64,000 nt of DNA from JANRJY01 sp033763735 (GTDB lineage: Bacteria > Bacteroidota > Bacteroidia > Cytophagales > UBA9547). The stretch covers positions 1 through 64,000 of the forward strand of contig JANRJY010000073.1 of the NCBI GenBank assembly GCA_033763735.1. The letters run 5' to 3'. How positions within the stretch are numbered: the first letter of the stretch is position 1; every line of letters begins with the position of its first letter. This document shows, in pieces, positions 19,701 to 27,980 of the stretch. Below the pieces are notes generated by a model. It saw only the letters and a list, made by a program, of their open reading frames with translations, was not told where the DNA came from and searched no databases. The translations under genes were made by a program, and so were the position numbers.

Positions 19701-21115
19701 TAATTTCAGGAATAACACGTACCCCAACCACGGGGAATAATAATCTTAATAATATAATCGAATTTCAAAATTCTAGTTTATTATATAATGCAAACTATGA
19801 AAAAGGAGGGAAAATAAGTTCAATAAATGTTTCTACAATTTTTGGAATTTATAATCTGGCTTATACAGGTTCGTATGGTGTTACAACAGGACAAGGTACA
19901 ACAAATACAAAATCAGATTATCTAGGTAATACATATGTAGCTTTAACATATTACGGAATTTTTACTTTTAATGGTATTGCTTATGATGGTTCTCCTTCAT
20001 CTTGGAGCAATGGATGTGACAATACAAATGGGTATGGAGGTGGGTTATTAATTGCCAAGTATAATAAAGATAAATCTTTAATTTTTGGAAAGTCAGTCAG
20101 TATTCCTACTGACAACGCTTGGGTGTATTTACCCAATCCAGCATGTTTAAGAACTTGTACGAGATGTTCAAGCAAAACATACCTAAGTTCTGCCTTAATT
20201 GGTTATGAGGTTGACGCAACTGGAAATATTTTTCTTATTTGGAATGTACCTTCTTTCTTTAATGTGCCTATTGGTACCAGTGGAAAACGCAAAATTATAC
20301 TCCAGAAATTAGATAACACGGGCAATAATATCAATTCAGTAGAAGTGGGCAATTATAATTCAGGTAATAACGTGGGTGTAGGTGCTTTTGCCTTTATTGA
20401 TTCTCAAAACAAAATCCATGTTTTTTCAAACGCAGGGCTAACAAATTATAAAGAAATAATTTATAGTTCCGATTTAATTAAATTAACAGAATCTTCTACT
20501 GATTTCGAAAACATTCAAGCACTAAAAAGTGATAAAGATGACAATGTATATATCGCTTCCTCATTTAAAACAAACAAATGTTTTGGGTCTGTATGTCTAA
20601 CTCCCTCAAGTTTAACATATCCAGATGTTGCCATTGTCAAAATTAAAGGCGGCACCTATTATTGGGTAAAGCAAATAGGAGATATATATAATGAAGATGT
20701 AAACGAAATATTTATTGATGAAAGACAAAATGTATTCATAGAGGGTACATTTACTACCCAAACTAAATTTGAAGACATTTCTATAACTGGTAATACATCT
20801 GGTACAACTGAATTTCTCGCCAAATTAGTAGATAGAAAGCTCTACCCTGCTGAAACTGAGGTAGCAGCAATTACTTCAATTTATTCAATTGAAAGCCATA
20901 AAAACATATTGATATACCCTAATCCAACTACTGGCACATTTACCATTGAAAGTTCGGTATCATTACATGATAATATTATCATTTATAACATACATTGTAC
21001 TGCTATACAAAACTTACAGGCAAAAGGAGAAAAATCGATCCAAATTAATGGGTTGCCTGCCGGGTTGTATTTGGTTCAAATAGGAAGCTTTAAAAGAAAG
21101 ATATTGGTGGAGTAA
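16754..21115 (+). CDS. Giant T9SS substrate with propeller-like N-terminal repeats
   Basis: I choose the ATG at 16754, which begins a signal peptide (MKRLYFIFILFFNIIINISA), giving 1453 residues. The frame also extends upstream to a TTG at 16733. Residues about 20-360 contain repeats of about 60 residues of the form VLSFSG..W..LG... followed by PFIAYSD, as in beta propellers. An Ig-like cadherin or PKD-type stretch lies near 370-440, a second possible propeller near 440-750, then PKD-like and beta-propeller-like segments. The C-terminal about 75 residues are a type A sorting domain (ILIYPNPTTGTFTIE ... GLYLVQIG), directing export through the type IX secretion system and surface attachment. The substrate or ligand is unknown. 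Confidence 0.8.
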   Translation: MKRLYFIFILFFNIIINISAQNWQIVYDSTSNFENNKSMCNMSINQNGTAFIAFGDGQNNHKTNVLSFSGLTSWNSLSLSGINNGTHYYQSLAFNSNGLPFIAYSDLDNSGIINVLSLNGTNWVKIGNTSLSGYSINAFTPSSADPQLSLFISPINEPFLVFRNRFSLISVLKYIGSTWNFVSNNSGLGSNFTQNPKLTFNSSNVPFLCYNNSYKLTIQSFTGSNWNTFLSSSGVVTVNGTVLYASDFVNFEFSSSNNPIIAYRDAGNAYRTAVISFNGINWNVLGNSGLSTNKTDYQSLTINKNRNVPFLAYRDNLTTKVSVFSFSGIGWQQIGLLNDSCDFNTIQLKINPITNEPWLLYYKNSKLKIKKFSQKISQTISLNSISTQILTSNNLVIPINATCSSGLPISYTIESNPKGIVTVSANNLLINGIGMISLTGIQQGNSMYLSSSQVFTTFQVIGGSKYIAIHKMNTITTTGSYVQLSSINSLQNTFFINDYVNNKTLIYEFDNAGNFNFKKSVGNLGSGFSDYCSPKISIIDNNRLIIPMSCTSYLKSYSITGYDLNMPNAIQSSGGYPYMQSIAKYKSGLIYANSQYTSTSNQSYRSLLVFSISGNAINHQRTLTIGGFGNIGNSSNNDLNSIQIYNDLLFTCESNFRIRIFSIVGNNLNYISTKTLGGININVNNIFIDANNYIYASLGYGGIGILTLTGNQLNEIVRYDYTNYGISSSFVFKKDNFLFSLNNSNTVDIFSICTNSGVSYPSITNSSNDFLVCLNSLGGTNIQLGVTASGINVFYTWQNKYNNEFLFGQNVITTTLGTYVCTVTNTCGYKTSSNEIKIQSPSKINYSFEPSLNYYQCIGEKLNLTFVGVNDNAPNFLSPSLNYIWSNGLIGNSITVTSTSSITSTISGQCETLIKGPYNIRFSNCNFTKFELQPGSIPLVNELQGSNNNVTCTSFNFPYFCWAHVNNGIDITNAITSSGVGNIISGITRTPTTGNNNLNNIIEFQNSSLLYNANYEKGGKISSINVSTIFGIYNLAYTGSYGVTTGQGTTNTKSDYLGNTYVALTYYGIFTFNGIAYDGSPSSWSNGCDNTNGYGGGLLIAKYNKDKSLIFGKSVSIPTDNAWVYLPNPACLRTCTRCSSKTYLSSALIGYEVDATGNIFLIWNVPSFFNVPIGTSGKRKIILQKLDNTGNNINSVEVGNYNSGNNVGVGAFAFIDSQNKIHVFSNAGLTNYKEIIYSSDLIKLTESSTDFENIQALKSDKDDNVYIASSFKTNKCFGSVCLTPSSLTYPDVAIVKIKGGTYYWVKQIGDIYNEDVNEIFIDERQNVFIEGTFTTQTKFEDISITGNTSGTTEFLAKLVDRKLYPAETEVAAITSIYSIESHKNILIYPNPTTGTFTIESSVSLHDNIIIYNIHCTAIQNLQAKGEKSIQINGLPAGLYLVQIGSFKRKILVE

Positions 21116-21188
21116 TTCTCTACTAAAAAGAAATTCGATTTAACTTTTCTCTCAATTAACAATGTAATTATAATCTTCTTCCTCCTAA

Positions 21189-21434
21189 TCAGCATTAAGG
21201 TTTCTAGTAATATTTTTAGTTACGCTAGATTTTTATTTGAATGATGTATTACTCAGTGATGAGTTTTTGGTAGTGCCAGACCTAAGCGAAGAAGTAATAA
21301 TAGGTGCTGCTACTATGCAAAAATGGCGAATAAAACTAGATTTTGAACATGATTTAGCTATTGTTGATCCCAAAGTAGCTCGTATGCAGTTGATAGAACT
21401 TAAACCAATTCAATTTATTTTCAATAACAATTGA
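21189..21434 (+). pseudogene. Retropepsin-like aspartyl protease, C-terminal fragment
   Basis: The frame is open from 21189 without an ATG; the first possible start is a TTG at 21237. It encodes FLVVPDLSEEVIIGAATMQKW followed by RIKLDFEHDLAIVDPKVARM. This resembles the C-terminal half of gag-type aspartyl proteases found in bacteria, with the conserved IIGxxxMQ(K)W turn. The N-terminal half with the catalytic DTG/DSG motif is absent. I regard it as a decayed remnant. It could alternatively be a small unknown protein. Confidence 0.5.
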
Positions 21435-21550
21435 AACATTTCAAAGTTTTTTATACTTATTATTGTAATTAATCAGGTATTATCGAAAAGCAAGATTTTG
21501 AATTCATGTAAAGGCTCATTTGTATGACTAAATAGTATTCAGTGATGTTT

Positions 21551-22555
21551 TCACCTCTCATTCAATTTTTCCTTTAATCGGTTAATTACGTTTATCTGCA
21601 ACGGGTCAACTTTGTTCTTTTCAGCAATAAAAAACGAAATCCAGTCAAACAAATGAATCAGGTAAAAACATTGCTCCATAAATGTATTGCCTTCGGCTTT
21701 TATTTCCAATATTTCAATCCCTCCGGCTACAATTACTTGTTTGCTATCTTCTATCCCTTTCGCTGTCAACGGATGTTCATAAGTATGTCTTAAAATGATC
21801 GCCATGCCACCATTTGATACCATTTTTAAAGGATTTTCCCAACCTTCAATTTCATTGTGATTCAGCTCCGGGAAATAATTGCTATGGCAAAGTTGTTTGG
21901 CATTTTCATTAATCTGTTGCTGTGCCCGTAACACAACAGATTCAATTTTAACACTACCGTAAATAAATAAAAATTTTGAACCGATTTTATCCGCTATTTC
22001 TGACCCTTTCAACTCTATTTTTCTTGATACAGATATCAAAAACCGATGTGTATCCAATATTTGATTGATAAACGCATTAGAAATAAGTTTGAAATTTGCC
22101 AACACATGCAAAATTAAAAATACGCTATAACCCAAACTCAAACGCCTGATACCCATACTTCCACCCGGAATTTTTACAAAGTCCAGATTATGTTCAAATG
22201 CAATATGATACATTTTACCTCCTGTGCTGATACACACTACTTTTGCCGATTTTTTAATTGCTCTATTTAATTGTTCTAAAGTTTCTTCCGTATTACCTGA
22301 AAAAGAATTGGCAATAAATAATGTGTTTTCATTCACAAAAGCAGGAATACGAAAGCCATTAATAACTTTTAATGGCACTCTTATTTCATGATTGATAAAT
22401 GATTCTGCAAGATTTGCGGCTATGCCGGATATTCCTATTCCAGCAATAACCACATGATGAATAGGATGCTCATATTCATTTAGTTTCATTTGATTCATCA
22501 TCCTTACCGTTTCTAGAAATGAATTTGGAAACGATTGAATTTGACTACGCATCAT
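21551..22555 (-). CDS. SIS-domain bifunctional phosphoglucose/phosphomannose isomerase
   Basis: 334 residues with two SIS (sugar isomerase) domains. The N-terminal half has VVIAGIGISGIAANLAESF and the sugar-phosphate loop IANSFSGNTEET. The C-terminal half carries the family segment LPELNHNEIEGWENP (here FPELNHNEIEGW), with the catalytic Glu-His pair. The enzyme interconverts glucose-6-phosphate or mannose-6-phosphate with fructose-6-phosphate. Length matches the archaeal and bacterial PGI/PMI family. It lies 34 bases downstream of the short-chain dehydrogenase gene in the same direction, so an operon is likely. A role in supplying mannose units to surface polysaccharide is possible but not shown. 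Confidence 0.88.
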   Translation of the reverse strand: MMRSQIQSFPNSFLETVRMMNQMKLNEYEHPIHHVVIAGIGISGIAANLAESFINHEIRVPLKVINGFRIPAFVNENTLFIANSFSGNTEETLEQLNRAIKKSAKVVCISTGGKMYHIAFEHNLDFVKIPGGSMGIRRLSLGYSVFLILHVLANFKLISNAFINQILDTHRFLISVSRKIELKGSEIADKIGSKFLFIYGSVKIESVVLRAQQQINENAKQLCHSNYFPELNHNEIEGWENPLKMVSNGGMAIILRHTYEHPLTAKGIEDSKQVIVAGGIEILEIKAEGNTFMEQCFYLIHLFDWISFFIAEKNKVDPLQINVINRLKEKLNER

Positions 22556-22589
22556 ATCTTTATTAATTATACATTACAAATTCTGCATT

Positions 22590-23300
22590 CTATTCAATAT
22601 CCCCTTCCATCGGTCTTAACAATATTTCCTCAACTACTGCCGATTTTGACAGCGTTGTAGTGTTATAAATTGCGTTGGCAATATCCTCCGATTGCATAAA
22701 TCTTTCCTTTGGCAAATCTACATTATCCCAACTCGAAGTAAGCGTAGCCCCCGGTAACACTGCAGTAACTTTTATATTATGCTCCTTCATTTCTTCCCGA
22801 AGCACTTTGGTAAGCCCATATAATGCAAATTTCGAAATACAATATGATCCTCCGTTAATGTATGGTTTAATGCTGGCTGTAGAACAAAGAGTAAAAATAT
22901 GACCTTCTTTTTTCTTAATCATTTCTGGTACAATTGCTCTTATTAAATGATATGCACTATATAAATTAGTTTCTATCATTTGTTCCAACACACCCATTTG
23001 TTCCGAATGAATTTGCCCGGGTACATACACACCGGTGTTGGCAATTAGAATATCAATACTTTTTGTTCTACTTAAACAAAATGAGGCAAATTTTTCCACC
23101 TCCGACTTTATCGACTGATCCGTTTGAATCGTATAAATAGCACAATCCGGATATTTATACTGCATTTCGGATTTTAATTCTACAAGCTGCATTTCACTAC
23201 GTGATGTTGTAATAATATCAAATCCATTACTTGCAAATTTTTCAACTATTGCCCTTCCAATTCCCTTAGTACCTCCTGTTACTATGCATGATTTTTTCAT
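22590..23300 (-). CDS. Short-chain dehydrogenase/reductase (SDR)
   Basis: 236 residues, classical SDR. The NAD(P)-binding motif TGGTKGIG is at residues 8-15 and the NTG (88-90) motif follows. The catalytic residues are Ser140, Tyr153 and Lys157 in GGSYCISKF. The absence of an acidic residue directly after strand 2 (TTSRSEMQ) favours NADPH. The substrate cannot be read from the sequence; similar proteins are annotated as sepiapterin-reductase-like or 3-oxoacyl reductase-like. It is divergent from hemW and upstream of the SIS isomerase. Confidence 0.85.
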   Translation of the reverse strand: MKKSCIVTGGTKGIGRAIVEKFASNGFDIITTSRSEMQLVELKSEMQYKYPDCAIYTIQTDQSIKSEVEKFASFCLSRTKSIDILIANTGVYVPGQIHSEQMGVLEQMIETNLYSAYHLIRAIVPEMIKKKEGHIFTLCSTASIKPYINGGSYCISKFALYGLTKVLREEMKEHNIKVTAVLPGATLTSSWDNVDLPKERFMQSEDIANAIYNTTTLSKSAVVEEILLRPMEGDIE

Positions 23301-23357
23301 TTTTGATAATTTGTTAATTTAATTAGTCAATTTTGGAAAATATTATTCAATCCAATT

Positions 23358-24479
23358 ATGTCAGGAATATACATACATATTCCATATTGTACCAAAGCTT
23401 GTCACTATTGTAATTTTCATTTTTCAACTTCTTTTGCCAACAAGGTTGCCTTAATTAAGTGTATTTTAAAGGAAATTGATTTACAAAAAGATTATTTATC
23501 TGACAAAAACATCGATACAATTTACTTTGGTGGCGGCACACCATCACTATTAAATATAGGGGAAATCAGCCAAATATTATATCTTATTCAAAAAAATTTC
23601 AATGTATCTAACAATGTTGAAATAACTTTAGAAGGAAATCCTGAAGATTTGTCCCTAAAAAAATGCCTTGAATTAAAAGCAGTAGGAATTAACAGACTAA
23701 GTATTGGTATTCAAACTTTCAATGATCAACTTTTGAAATGGATGAATCGAAGCCACTCTTCCGAAGAAGCAACAAATTCATTGAATGCAGCCTTTGAGGC
23801 AGGATTTACTAATATCTCTGCTGACTTGATTTATGGAATTCCGTTTGTTGATCATACCGTTCTTGAAAATGATCTTTTGCAAATTTTACAATTCAACCTT
23901 CCTCACCTTTCCGCCTATTGTTTAACAATTGAAGACAAAACACCTTTTGGAAATCTATTAAAAAGGGGTACTATGATACCAATTAGTGACATTTATTCGT
24001 CCGAGCAATTTGAAAAGTTAATGAATTCATTTTCCATTGCTGGATATGAGCAATACGAAATTTCCAATTATGCCCTTAATAAGGCTTACTCAAAACATAA
24101 CACTTCATACTGGCAAGGCACACATTATTTAGGAATTGGTCCCGGTGCACATTCATATAATGGCACAACACGCCAATGGAATGTTTCCAACAACAACAAA
24201 TATATAAATGCACTTAACGATTCAATAATTCCATTAGAAAAAGAATCTTTAACACAATCTCAAATATTTAATGAGTATATAATGACCCGATTAAGAACAA
24301 TTTGGGGTATTAATTCTGATGAATTAATTAAAATTCTACCCGATAGGAAAGAAACCTTTATGCAAAGTGTTGAAAATTTTATTTCTGACGGAATGATTTA
24401 TAAAAACAAAAACTTCATTACACTCACTCAAAAAGGAAAATTTTTTGCAGATAGAATTTCTTCTGAATTATTTGTTTAA
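23358..24479 (+). CDS. hemW: Radical SAM heme chaperone HemW
   Basis: 373 residues. The radical SAM iron-sulfur motif is IPYCTKACHYCNFHFS with Cys11, Cys15 and Cys18. The residue two after the third Cys is Phe and not Cys, which separates HemW from true coproporphyrinogen dehydrogenase HemN. The GGGTPSLL segment and the C-terminal HemN domain are present. HemW is thought to deliver heme to respiratory enzymes, and is often misnamed oxygen-independent coproporphyrinogen oxidase. The start is the ATG at 23358, 57 bases from the divergent SDR gene. Confidence 0.92.
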   Translation: MSGIYIHIPYCTKACHYCNFHFSTSFANKVALIKCILKEIDLQKDYLSDKNIDTIYFGGGTPSLLNIGEISQILYLIQKNFNVSNNVEITLEGNPEDLSLKKCLELKAVGINRLSIGIQTFNDQLLKWMNRSHSSEEATNSLNAAFEAGFTNISADLIYGIPFVDHTVLENDLLQILQFNLPHLSAYCLTIEDKTPFGNLLKRGTMIPISDIYSSEQFEKLMNSFSIAGYEQYEISNYALNKAYSKHNTSYWQGTHYLGIGPGAHSYNGTTRQWNVSNNNKYINALNDSIIPLEKESLTQSQIFNEYIMTRLRTIWGINSDELIKILPDRKETFMQSVENFISDGMIYKNKNFITLTQKGKFFADRISSELFV

Positions 24480-24553
24480 TAACTATCCATTTTCTACTTA
24501 TTCGAAGAATTTTTATATGCTTGTTTAACCAATAGATATTTTATCGAGAAAAT

Positions 24554-24597
24554 TTTTAAATTTTAAATTTTAAATTTTAAATAATTTGATACTTTTG
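24554..24597 (+). promoter_or_regulatory. Promoter of the tRNA-tuf operon with 7-bp tandem repeat
   Basis: TACTTTTG (24590-24597) matches the -7 consensus, followed by GCACTCCC. The upstream region is four exact tandem copies of TTTTAAA (24554-24581), and TTTT at the expected -33 position lies inside this repeat in place of TTTG. A short hairpin CCCTTTT-GA-AAAAGGG (24602-24617) follows in the early transcript. Confidence 0.65.
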
Positions 24598-24649
24598 CAC
24601 TCCCTTTTGAAAAAGGGGGCTGATTGTTCTTAAATATTCGCTTATTGTC

Positions 24650-24732
24650 GGGGGCATACCAGAGTGGCCAAATGGGACAGACTGTAAATCTGTTGGTGTA
24701 CGCCTTCGGTGGTTCGAATCCATCTGCCCCCA
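24650..24732 (+). tRNA. tRNA-Tyr (GTA)
   Basis: Acceptor stem GGGGGCA/TGCCCCC with discriminator A. The anticodon loop CTGTAAA gives anticodon GTA. A long variable arm, as expected for class II tRNA-Tyr, and a GGTTCGAATCC T-arm are present. CCA is not encoded. It is the first gene of the tRNA-tuf operon. Confidence 0.95.
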
Positions 24733-24912
24733 CAAATAATTGCTGATTATAATAATTTATAATTGGTCCTTTATTTAAAAAGGAAAAATGGTGTCAAACG
24801 AGATACCGATTAAAGTATTTGATGCAATAAAACGAAAAGCAAAAGTTAATTTATGCGAATGGTTGAAAATCAATCTCATTAATTTTCCAAAGCCAAGAAG
24901 TCAATATTATAT

Positions 24913-24985
24913 GCGGAAGTAGCTCAGTTGGTAGAGCGGCAGCCTTCCAAGCTGCAGGTCGCGGGTTCGAGCCTCGTCTTCCGCT
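24913..24985 (+). tRNA. tRNA-Gly (TCC)
   Basis: Acceptor GCGGAAG/CTTCCGC with discriminator T, a standard D-arm (GCTCAGTTGGTAGAGC), and anticodon loop CTTCCAA with anticodon TCC. The T-arm is GCGGGTTCGAGCCTCGT. It lies 9 bases before tRNA-Thr. The 180 bases between tRNA-Tyr and this gene contain no supported gene. Confidence 0.96.
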
Positions 24986-24994
24986 CTCTTTCAA

Positions 24995-25066
<72 letters not shown>

Positions 25067-25226
25067 CTGTTTTGAGGTGTTGAGTAAAATTGATAGGGCA
25101 ATCCCGCATGGCGGGAAGGTCGTGAGTTCAATTCTCATCAACAGCTCTGTTTTGAGGTGTTGAGTAAAATTGATAGGGCAATCCCGCATGGTGGGAAGGT
25201 CGTGAGTTCAATTCTCATCAACAGCT
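25067..25226 (+). repeat. Two 80-bp tandem units carrying degenerate tRNA-Thr copies
   Basis: Units 25067-25146 and 25147-25226 differ at one base (C at 25112, T at 25192). Each ends with the exact 3' part of tRNA-Thr (AGGTCGTGAGTTCAATTCTC and the following acceptor strand) and has an acceptor-like GGTGTTG about 70 bases before it (25076 and 25156). The D-arm does not pair and the anticodon arm is replaced by CCCGC-ATG-GCGGG. They look like pseudo-tRNAs formed by repeated partial duplication. Whether they are processed is unknown. Confidence 0.85.
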
Positions 25227-25335
25227 CTATAATAAAATTCCTTTGAAGCAATTCGTTTAAGTCAGCAAAAGGCTTTAGTATTGTAAAAATTTTAAACTGA
25301 ATATAATAATAAACTGAATTTAAACTTTAATAAAA

Positions 25336-26523
25336 ATGGCAAAAGAATCATTTGACCGTTCAAAACCACACGTAAATATTGGTACTATCGGACACGTAGA
25401 TCATGGAAAAACTACATTAACAGCAGCAATAACAACTGTATTAGCAAAAAAAGGACTAGCAGAAGTTAGAGATTTCTCATCTATTGACAATGCTCCTGAA
25501 GAAAAAGAAAGAGGTATTACTATCAATACTTCACACGTTGAATATTCCACAGCAAATCGTCACTATGCACACGTTGACTGTCCAGGTCACGCGGATTATG
25601 TGAAAAACATGGTTACAGGTGCTGCCCAAATGGATGGAGCTATTATAGTGGTGGCTGCTACTGATGGTCCAATGCCTCAAACTCGTGAACACATTCTTCT
25701 TGCTCGTCAGGTAGGTGTACCGGCACTTGTTGTATTCATGAACAAAGTGGATATGGTGGATGATCCTGAATTATTAGAACTTGTAGAAATGGAAATTCGC
25801 GAACTACTATCTTTCTATAAATATCCTGGAGATGAAATTCCTGTAATCCAAGGTTCTGCACTAGGCGGACTTAACGGAGATCCAAAATGGGTTAAAACTA
25901 TTGAAGAACTTATGGACAAAGTGGATTCATACATCCCAATTCCAAAACGATTAACAGAACTTCCTTTCTTAATGCCTGTTGAGGACGTGTTCTCAATTAC
26001 TGGTCGTGGAACTGTTGCTACTGGTCGTATCGAAAGAGGTATTATCAAAGTTGGTGACAATATTGACATCATTGGAATGGGTGCAGCAGGTTTAACATCT
26101 ACTTGTACCGGAGTTGAAATGTTCCGTAAATTATTGGACAGAGGTGAAGCTGGTGACAACGTAGGTATATTATTACGTGGTGTTGATAAAGAACAAATCC
26201 GTAGAGGAATGGTACTTTGTGCACCAAAATCAATTACGCCTCACACTGAATTTAAAGCGGAAGTTTACGTTCTTTCAAAAGAAGAAGGAGGACGTCATAC
26301 ACCGTTCTTCAATAACTATCGTCCTCAATTTTACTTACGTACTACTGACGTTACAGGTGAAATTGAACTTCCTAAAAATGTTGAAATGGTAATGCCAGGT
26401 GATAACATCACAATTACTGTAAAATTAATTGCTGAAGTAGCTATGGAAAAAGGACTTCGTTTCGCTATCCGTGAAGGTGGTAGAACAGTAGGTGCAGGTC
26501 AGGTTACTGAAATTATCAAATAA
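25336..26523 (+). CDS. tuf: Elongation factor Tu
   Basis: 395 residues. The GTPase that delivers aminoacyl-tRNA to the ribosome. The GTP-binding domain has P-loop GHVDHGKT (19-26), DCPGH and NKVD. Two beta-barrel domains follow, with GRGTVATGRIERG and the C-terminal RTVGAGQVTEI. Length is standard. It lies downstream of the tRNA cluster and is followed by a strong terminator, so tRNAs and tuf probably form one transcript. Confidence 0.98.
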   Translation: MAKESFDRSKPHVNIGTIGHVDHGKTTLTAAITTVLAKKGLAEVRDFSSIDNAPEEKERGITINTSHVEYSTANRHYAHVDCPGHADYVKNMVTGAAQMDGAIIVVAATDGPMPQTREHILLARQVGVPALVVFMNKVDMVDDPELLELVEMEIRELLSFYKYPGDEIPVIQGSALGGLNGDPKWVKTIEELMDKVDSYIPIPKRLTELPFLMPVEDVFSITGRGTVATGRIERGIIKVGDNIDIIGMGAAGLTSTCTGVEMFRKLLDRGEAGDNVGILLRGVDKEQIRRGMVLCAPKSITPHTEFKAEVYVLSKEEGGRHTPFFNNYRPQFYLRTTDVTGEIELPKNVEMVMPGDNITITVKLIAEVAMEKGLRFAIREGGRTVGAGQVTEIIK

Positions 26524-26540
26524 TTAAATACAATTTATAG

Positions 26541-26575
26541 AAAAGCGTTCTGATTTTACGGAACGCTTTTTTTTT
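26541..26575 (+). terminator. Rho-independent terminator after tuf
   Basis: A perfect 10-base stem (AAAAGCGTTC / GAACGCTTTT), a 10-base loop, then a run of T. Confidence 0.9.
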
Positions 26576-26589
26576 CAAAAAAAATCTAA

Positions 26590-26597
26590 TACCTTTG
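26590..26597 (+). promoter_or_regulatory. Promoter (-7 box) of the tRNA-Trp-secE-nusG-rplK unit
   Basis: TACCTTTG followed by GCACTCC, 36 bases before tRNA-Trp. The expected -33 position falls within the T-run and A-run after the tuf terminator, with no TTTG. Confidence 0.55.
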
Positions 26598-26632
26598 CAC
26601 TCCTTTTTACAAAGCTGGGAGAAAAGGCCAAT

Positions 26633-26705
26633 ACGGGAGTAGCTCAATTGGTAGAGTCGCGGTCTCCAAAACCGAAGGTTGCAGGTTCAATTCCTGTCTC
26701 CCGTG
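26633..26705 (+). tRNA. tRNA-Trp (CCA)
   Basis: Acceptor ACGGGAG/CTCCCGT with discriminator G, D-arm GCTCAATTGGTAGAGT, anticodon loop CTCCAAA giving CCA, and T-arm GCAGGTTCAATTCCTGT. It precedes secE by 25 bases, the usual Bacteroidota arrangement. Confidence 0.95.
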
Positions 26706-26730
26706 CTAAAGAATAAAGGAAAAAAATATT

Positions 26731-26925
26731 ATGATTCAGTTAGTAAGAACATTTATATTAGAATCATTTGACGAAGTTCGCCACAAAGTAAGTTGGCCTA
26801 CTTTCAATGATTTACAACAAAGTACCGTATTAGTGCTTGTGGCTTCCATTGTATTTGCTTTGGCAATTGGATTGGTTGATTTTGTGTTCGAAAACGGAAT
26901 GACATGGTTTTATCGTTCATTTTAA
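26731..26925 (+). CDS. secE: Preprotein translocase subunit SecE
   Basis: 64 residues with one membrane helix (about 30-52). The conserved amphipathic segment with ESFDEVRHKVSWPTFNDL precedes it. The short form with one helix is normal outside Enterobacteria. SecE clamps SecY in the Sec translocon. It lies between tRNA-Trp and nusG, the usual place. Confidence 0.95.
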   Translation: MIQLVRTFILESFDEVRHKVSWPTFNDLQQSTVLVLVASIVFALAIGLVDFVFENGMTWFYRSF

Positions 26926-26941
26926 TTGAGTAAGTGTAAAA

Positions 26942-27499
26942 ATGGCTGAATTTCATTGGTATGTATTAAGAGCGGTAAGTGGGCAGGAAAGAAAAGTCAA
27001 AGGCTATATTGAAAGCGAACTGCAACGACAAAACTTAGCAACTCATGTACCTGAAGTGCTTATACCTTCAGAGAAAATATATGAAATGCGTAATGGAAAA
27101 AAAACAGTACGCGATAAAATATTCTTCCCAGGATATATTATTCTTTCAGCTGATTTAACTAATGGAGAAACGCTTCACCTTTTGAACAACATACCCGGAG
27201 TATTGGGTTTCTTGGGCGAAGGAAAAATGAAAACCAGCAAAAAACCTGAACCACTGCGCCAAAGTGAAATCAATAGAATACTTGGGAGAGTTGAAGAAGG
27301 TAACATGGCTCAAACCAAATCTGAAACTAAGTTTATTGTTGGTGAGCAAGTGAAAGTGATGGACGGACCTTTCAGTGGCTTCAATGGAACTATTGAAGAG
27401 GTATATGATGATAAGAAAAAATTAAATGTTATAGTAAAAATATTCGGCAGAAATACTCCGCTGGAATTGAGTTATATGCAAGTTGAAAAAACTGCTTAA
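26942..27499 (+). CDS. nusG: Transcription termination/antitermination factor NusG
   Basis: 185 residues. The N-terminal NGN domain starts with FHWYVLRAVSGQERKVKGYI, contacts RNA polymerase and includes FFPGYIIL. The C-terminal KOW domain has VGEQVKVMDGPFSGFNGTIE. It suppresses pausing and couples transcription to translation or Rho. The gene begins 16 bases after secE and is followed by rplK. Confidence 0.97.
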   Translation: MAEFHWYVLRAVSGQERKVKGYIESELQRQNLATHVPEVLIPSEKIYEMRNGKKTVRDKIFFPGYIILSADLTNGETLHLLNNIPGVLGFLGEGKMKTSKKPEPLRQSEINRILGRVEEGNMAQTKSETKFIVGEQVKVMDGPFSGFNGTIEEVYDDKKKLNVIVKIFGRNTPLELSYMQVEKTA

Positions 27500-27527
27500 A
27501 TAAATAGAAAGTTAAATAATTAATAAA

Positions 27528-27965
27528 ATGGCAAAAGAAATAACAGGATTTGTAAAATTGCAAGTAAAAGGTGGCGCTGCCAACCCTGCTCCTCCAATTG
27601 GACCAGCTTTGGGTTCAAAAGGTTTGAATATCATGGAGTTTTGCAAACAATTCAATGCACGTACACAAGACAAAGCAGGACAAACACTTCCAGTTGTAAT
27701 TACGGTTTATGCAGATAAATCGTTTGATTTTGTAATCAAAACACCTCCTGCTGCCAATTTATTATTAGAAGCTACTAAAAAACAAAAAGGTTCAAATGAA
27801 CCAAACAGAAATAAAATTGGATCCGTTAGTTGGGATGAAGTAAGAAAGATTGCTGAAACCAAAATGCCTGATTTGAATTGCTATAAAATTGAATCCGCAA
27901 TGTCAATGATTGCAGGAACAGCTCGTTCGATGGGTTTAACTGTAACCGGCAACAAACCATTTTAA
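27528..27965 (+). CDS. rplK: 50S ribosomal protein L11
   Basis: 145 residues. It begins with the conserved VKLQVKGGAANPAPPIGPAL and has the C-terminal rRNA-binding domain with AGTARSMGLTVTG. L11 forms part of the GTPase-associated centre at the stalk base. In most bacteria rplA, rplJ, rplL, rpoB and rpoC follow. Here the gene is followed 15 bases later by a strong terminator and then unrelated genes. Confidence 0.98.
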   Translation: MAKEITGFVKLQVKGGAANPAPPIGPALGSKGLNIMEFCKQFNARTQDKAGQTLPVVITVYADKSFDFVIKTPPAANLLLEATKKQKGSNEPNRNKIGSVSWDEVRKIAETKMPDLNCYKIESAMSMIAGTARSMGLTVTGNKPF

Positions 27966-27980
27966 TTTATTAATTTCTAC

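Noticed and set aside
24788..24922. Frame of 44 codons (MVSNEIPIKVFDAIKRKAK and on) between tRNA-Tyr and tRNA-Gly
   Set aside because: It runs into tRNA-Gly, has no family resemblance and lies in a stable-RNA transcript, so it is probably chance.
25067..25226. CRISPR-like array
   Set aside because: Only two directly adjacent 80-bp units without spacers, and each contains part of tRNA-Thr. It is a tandem duplication.
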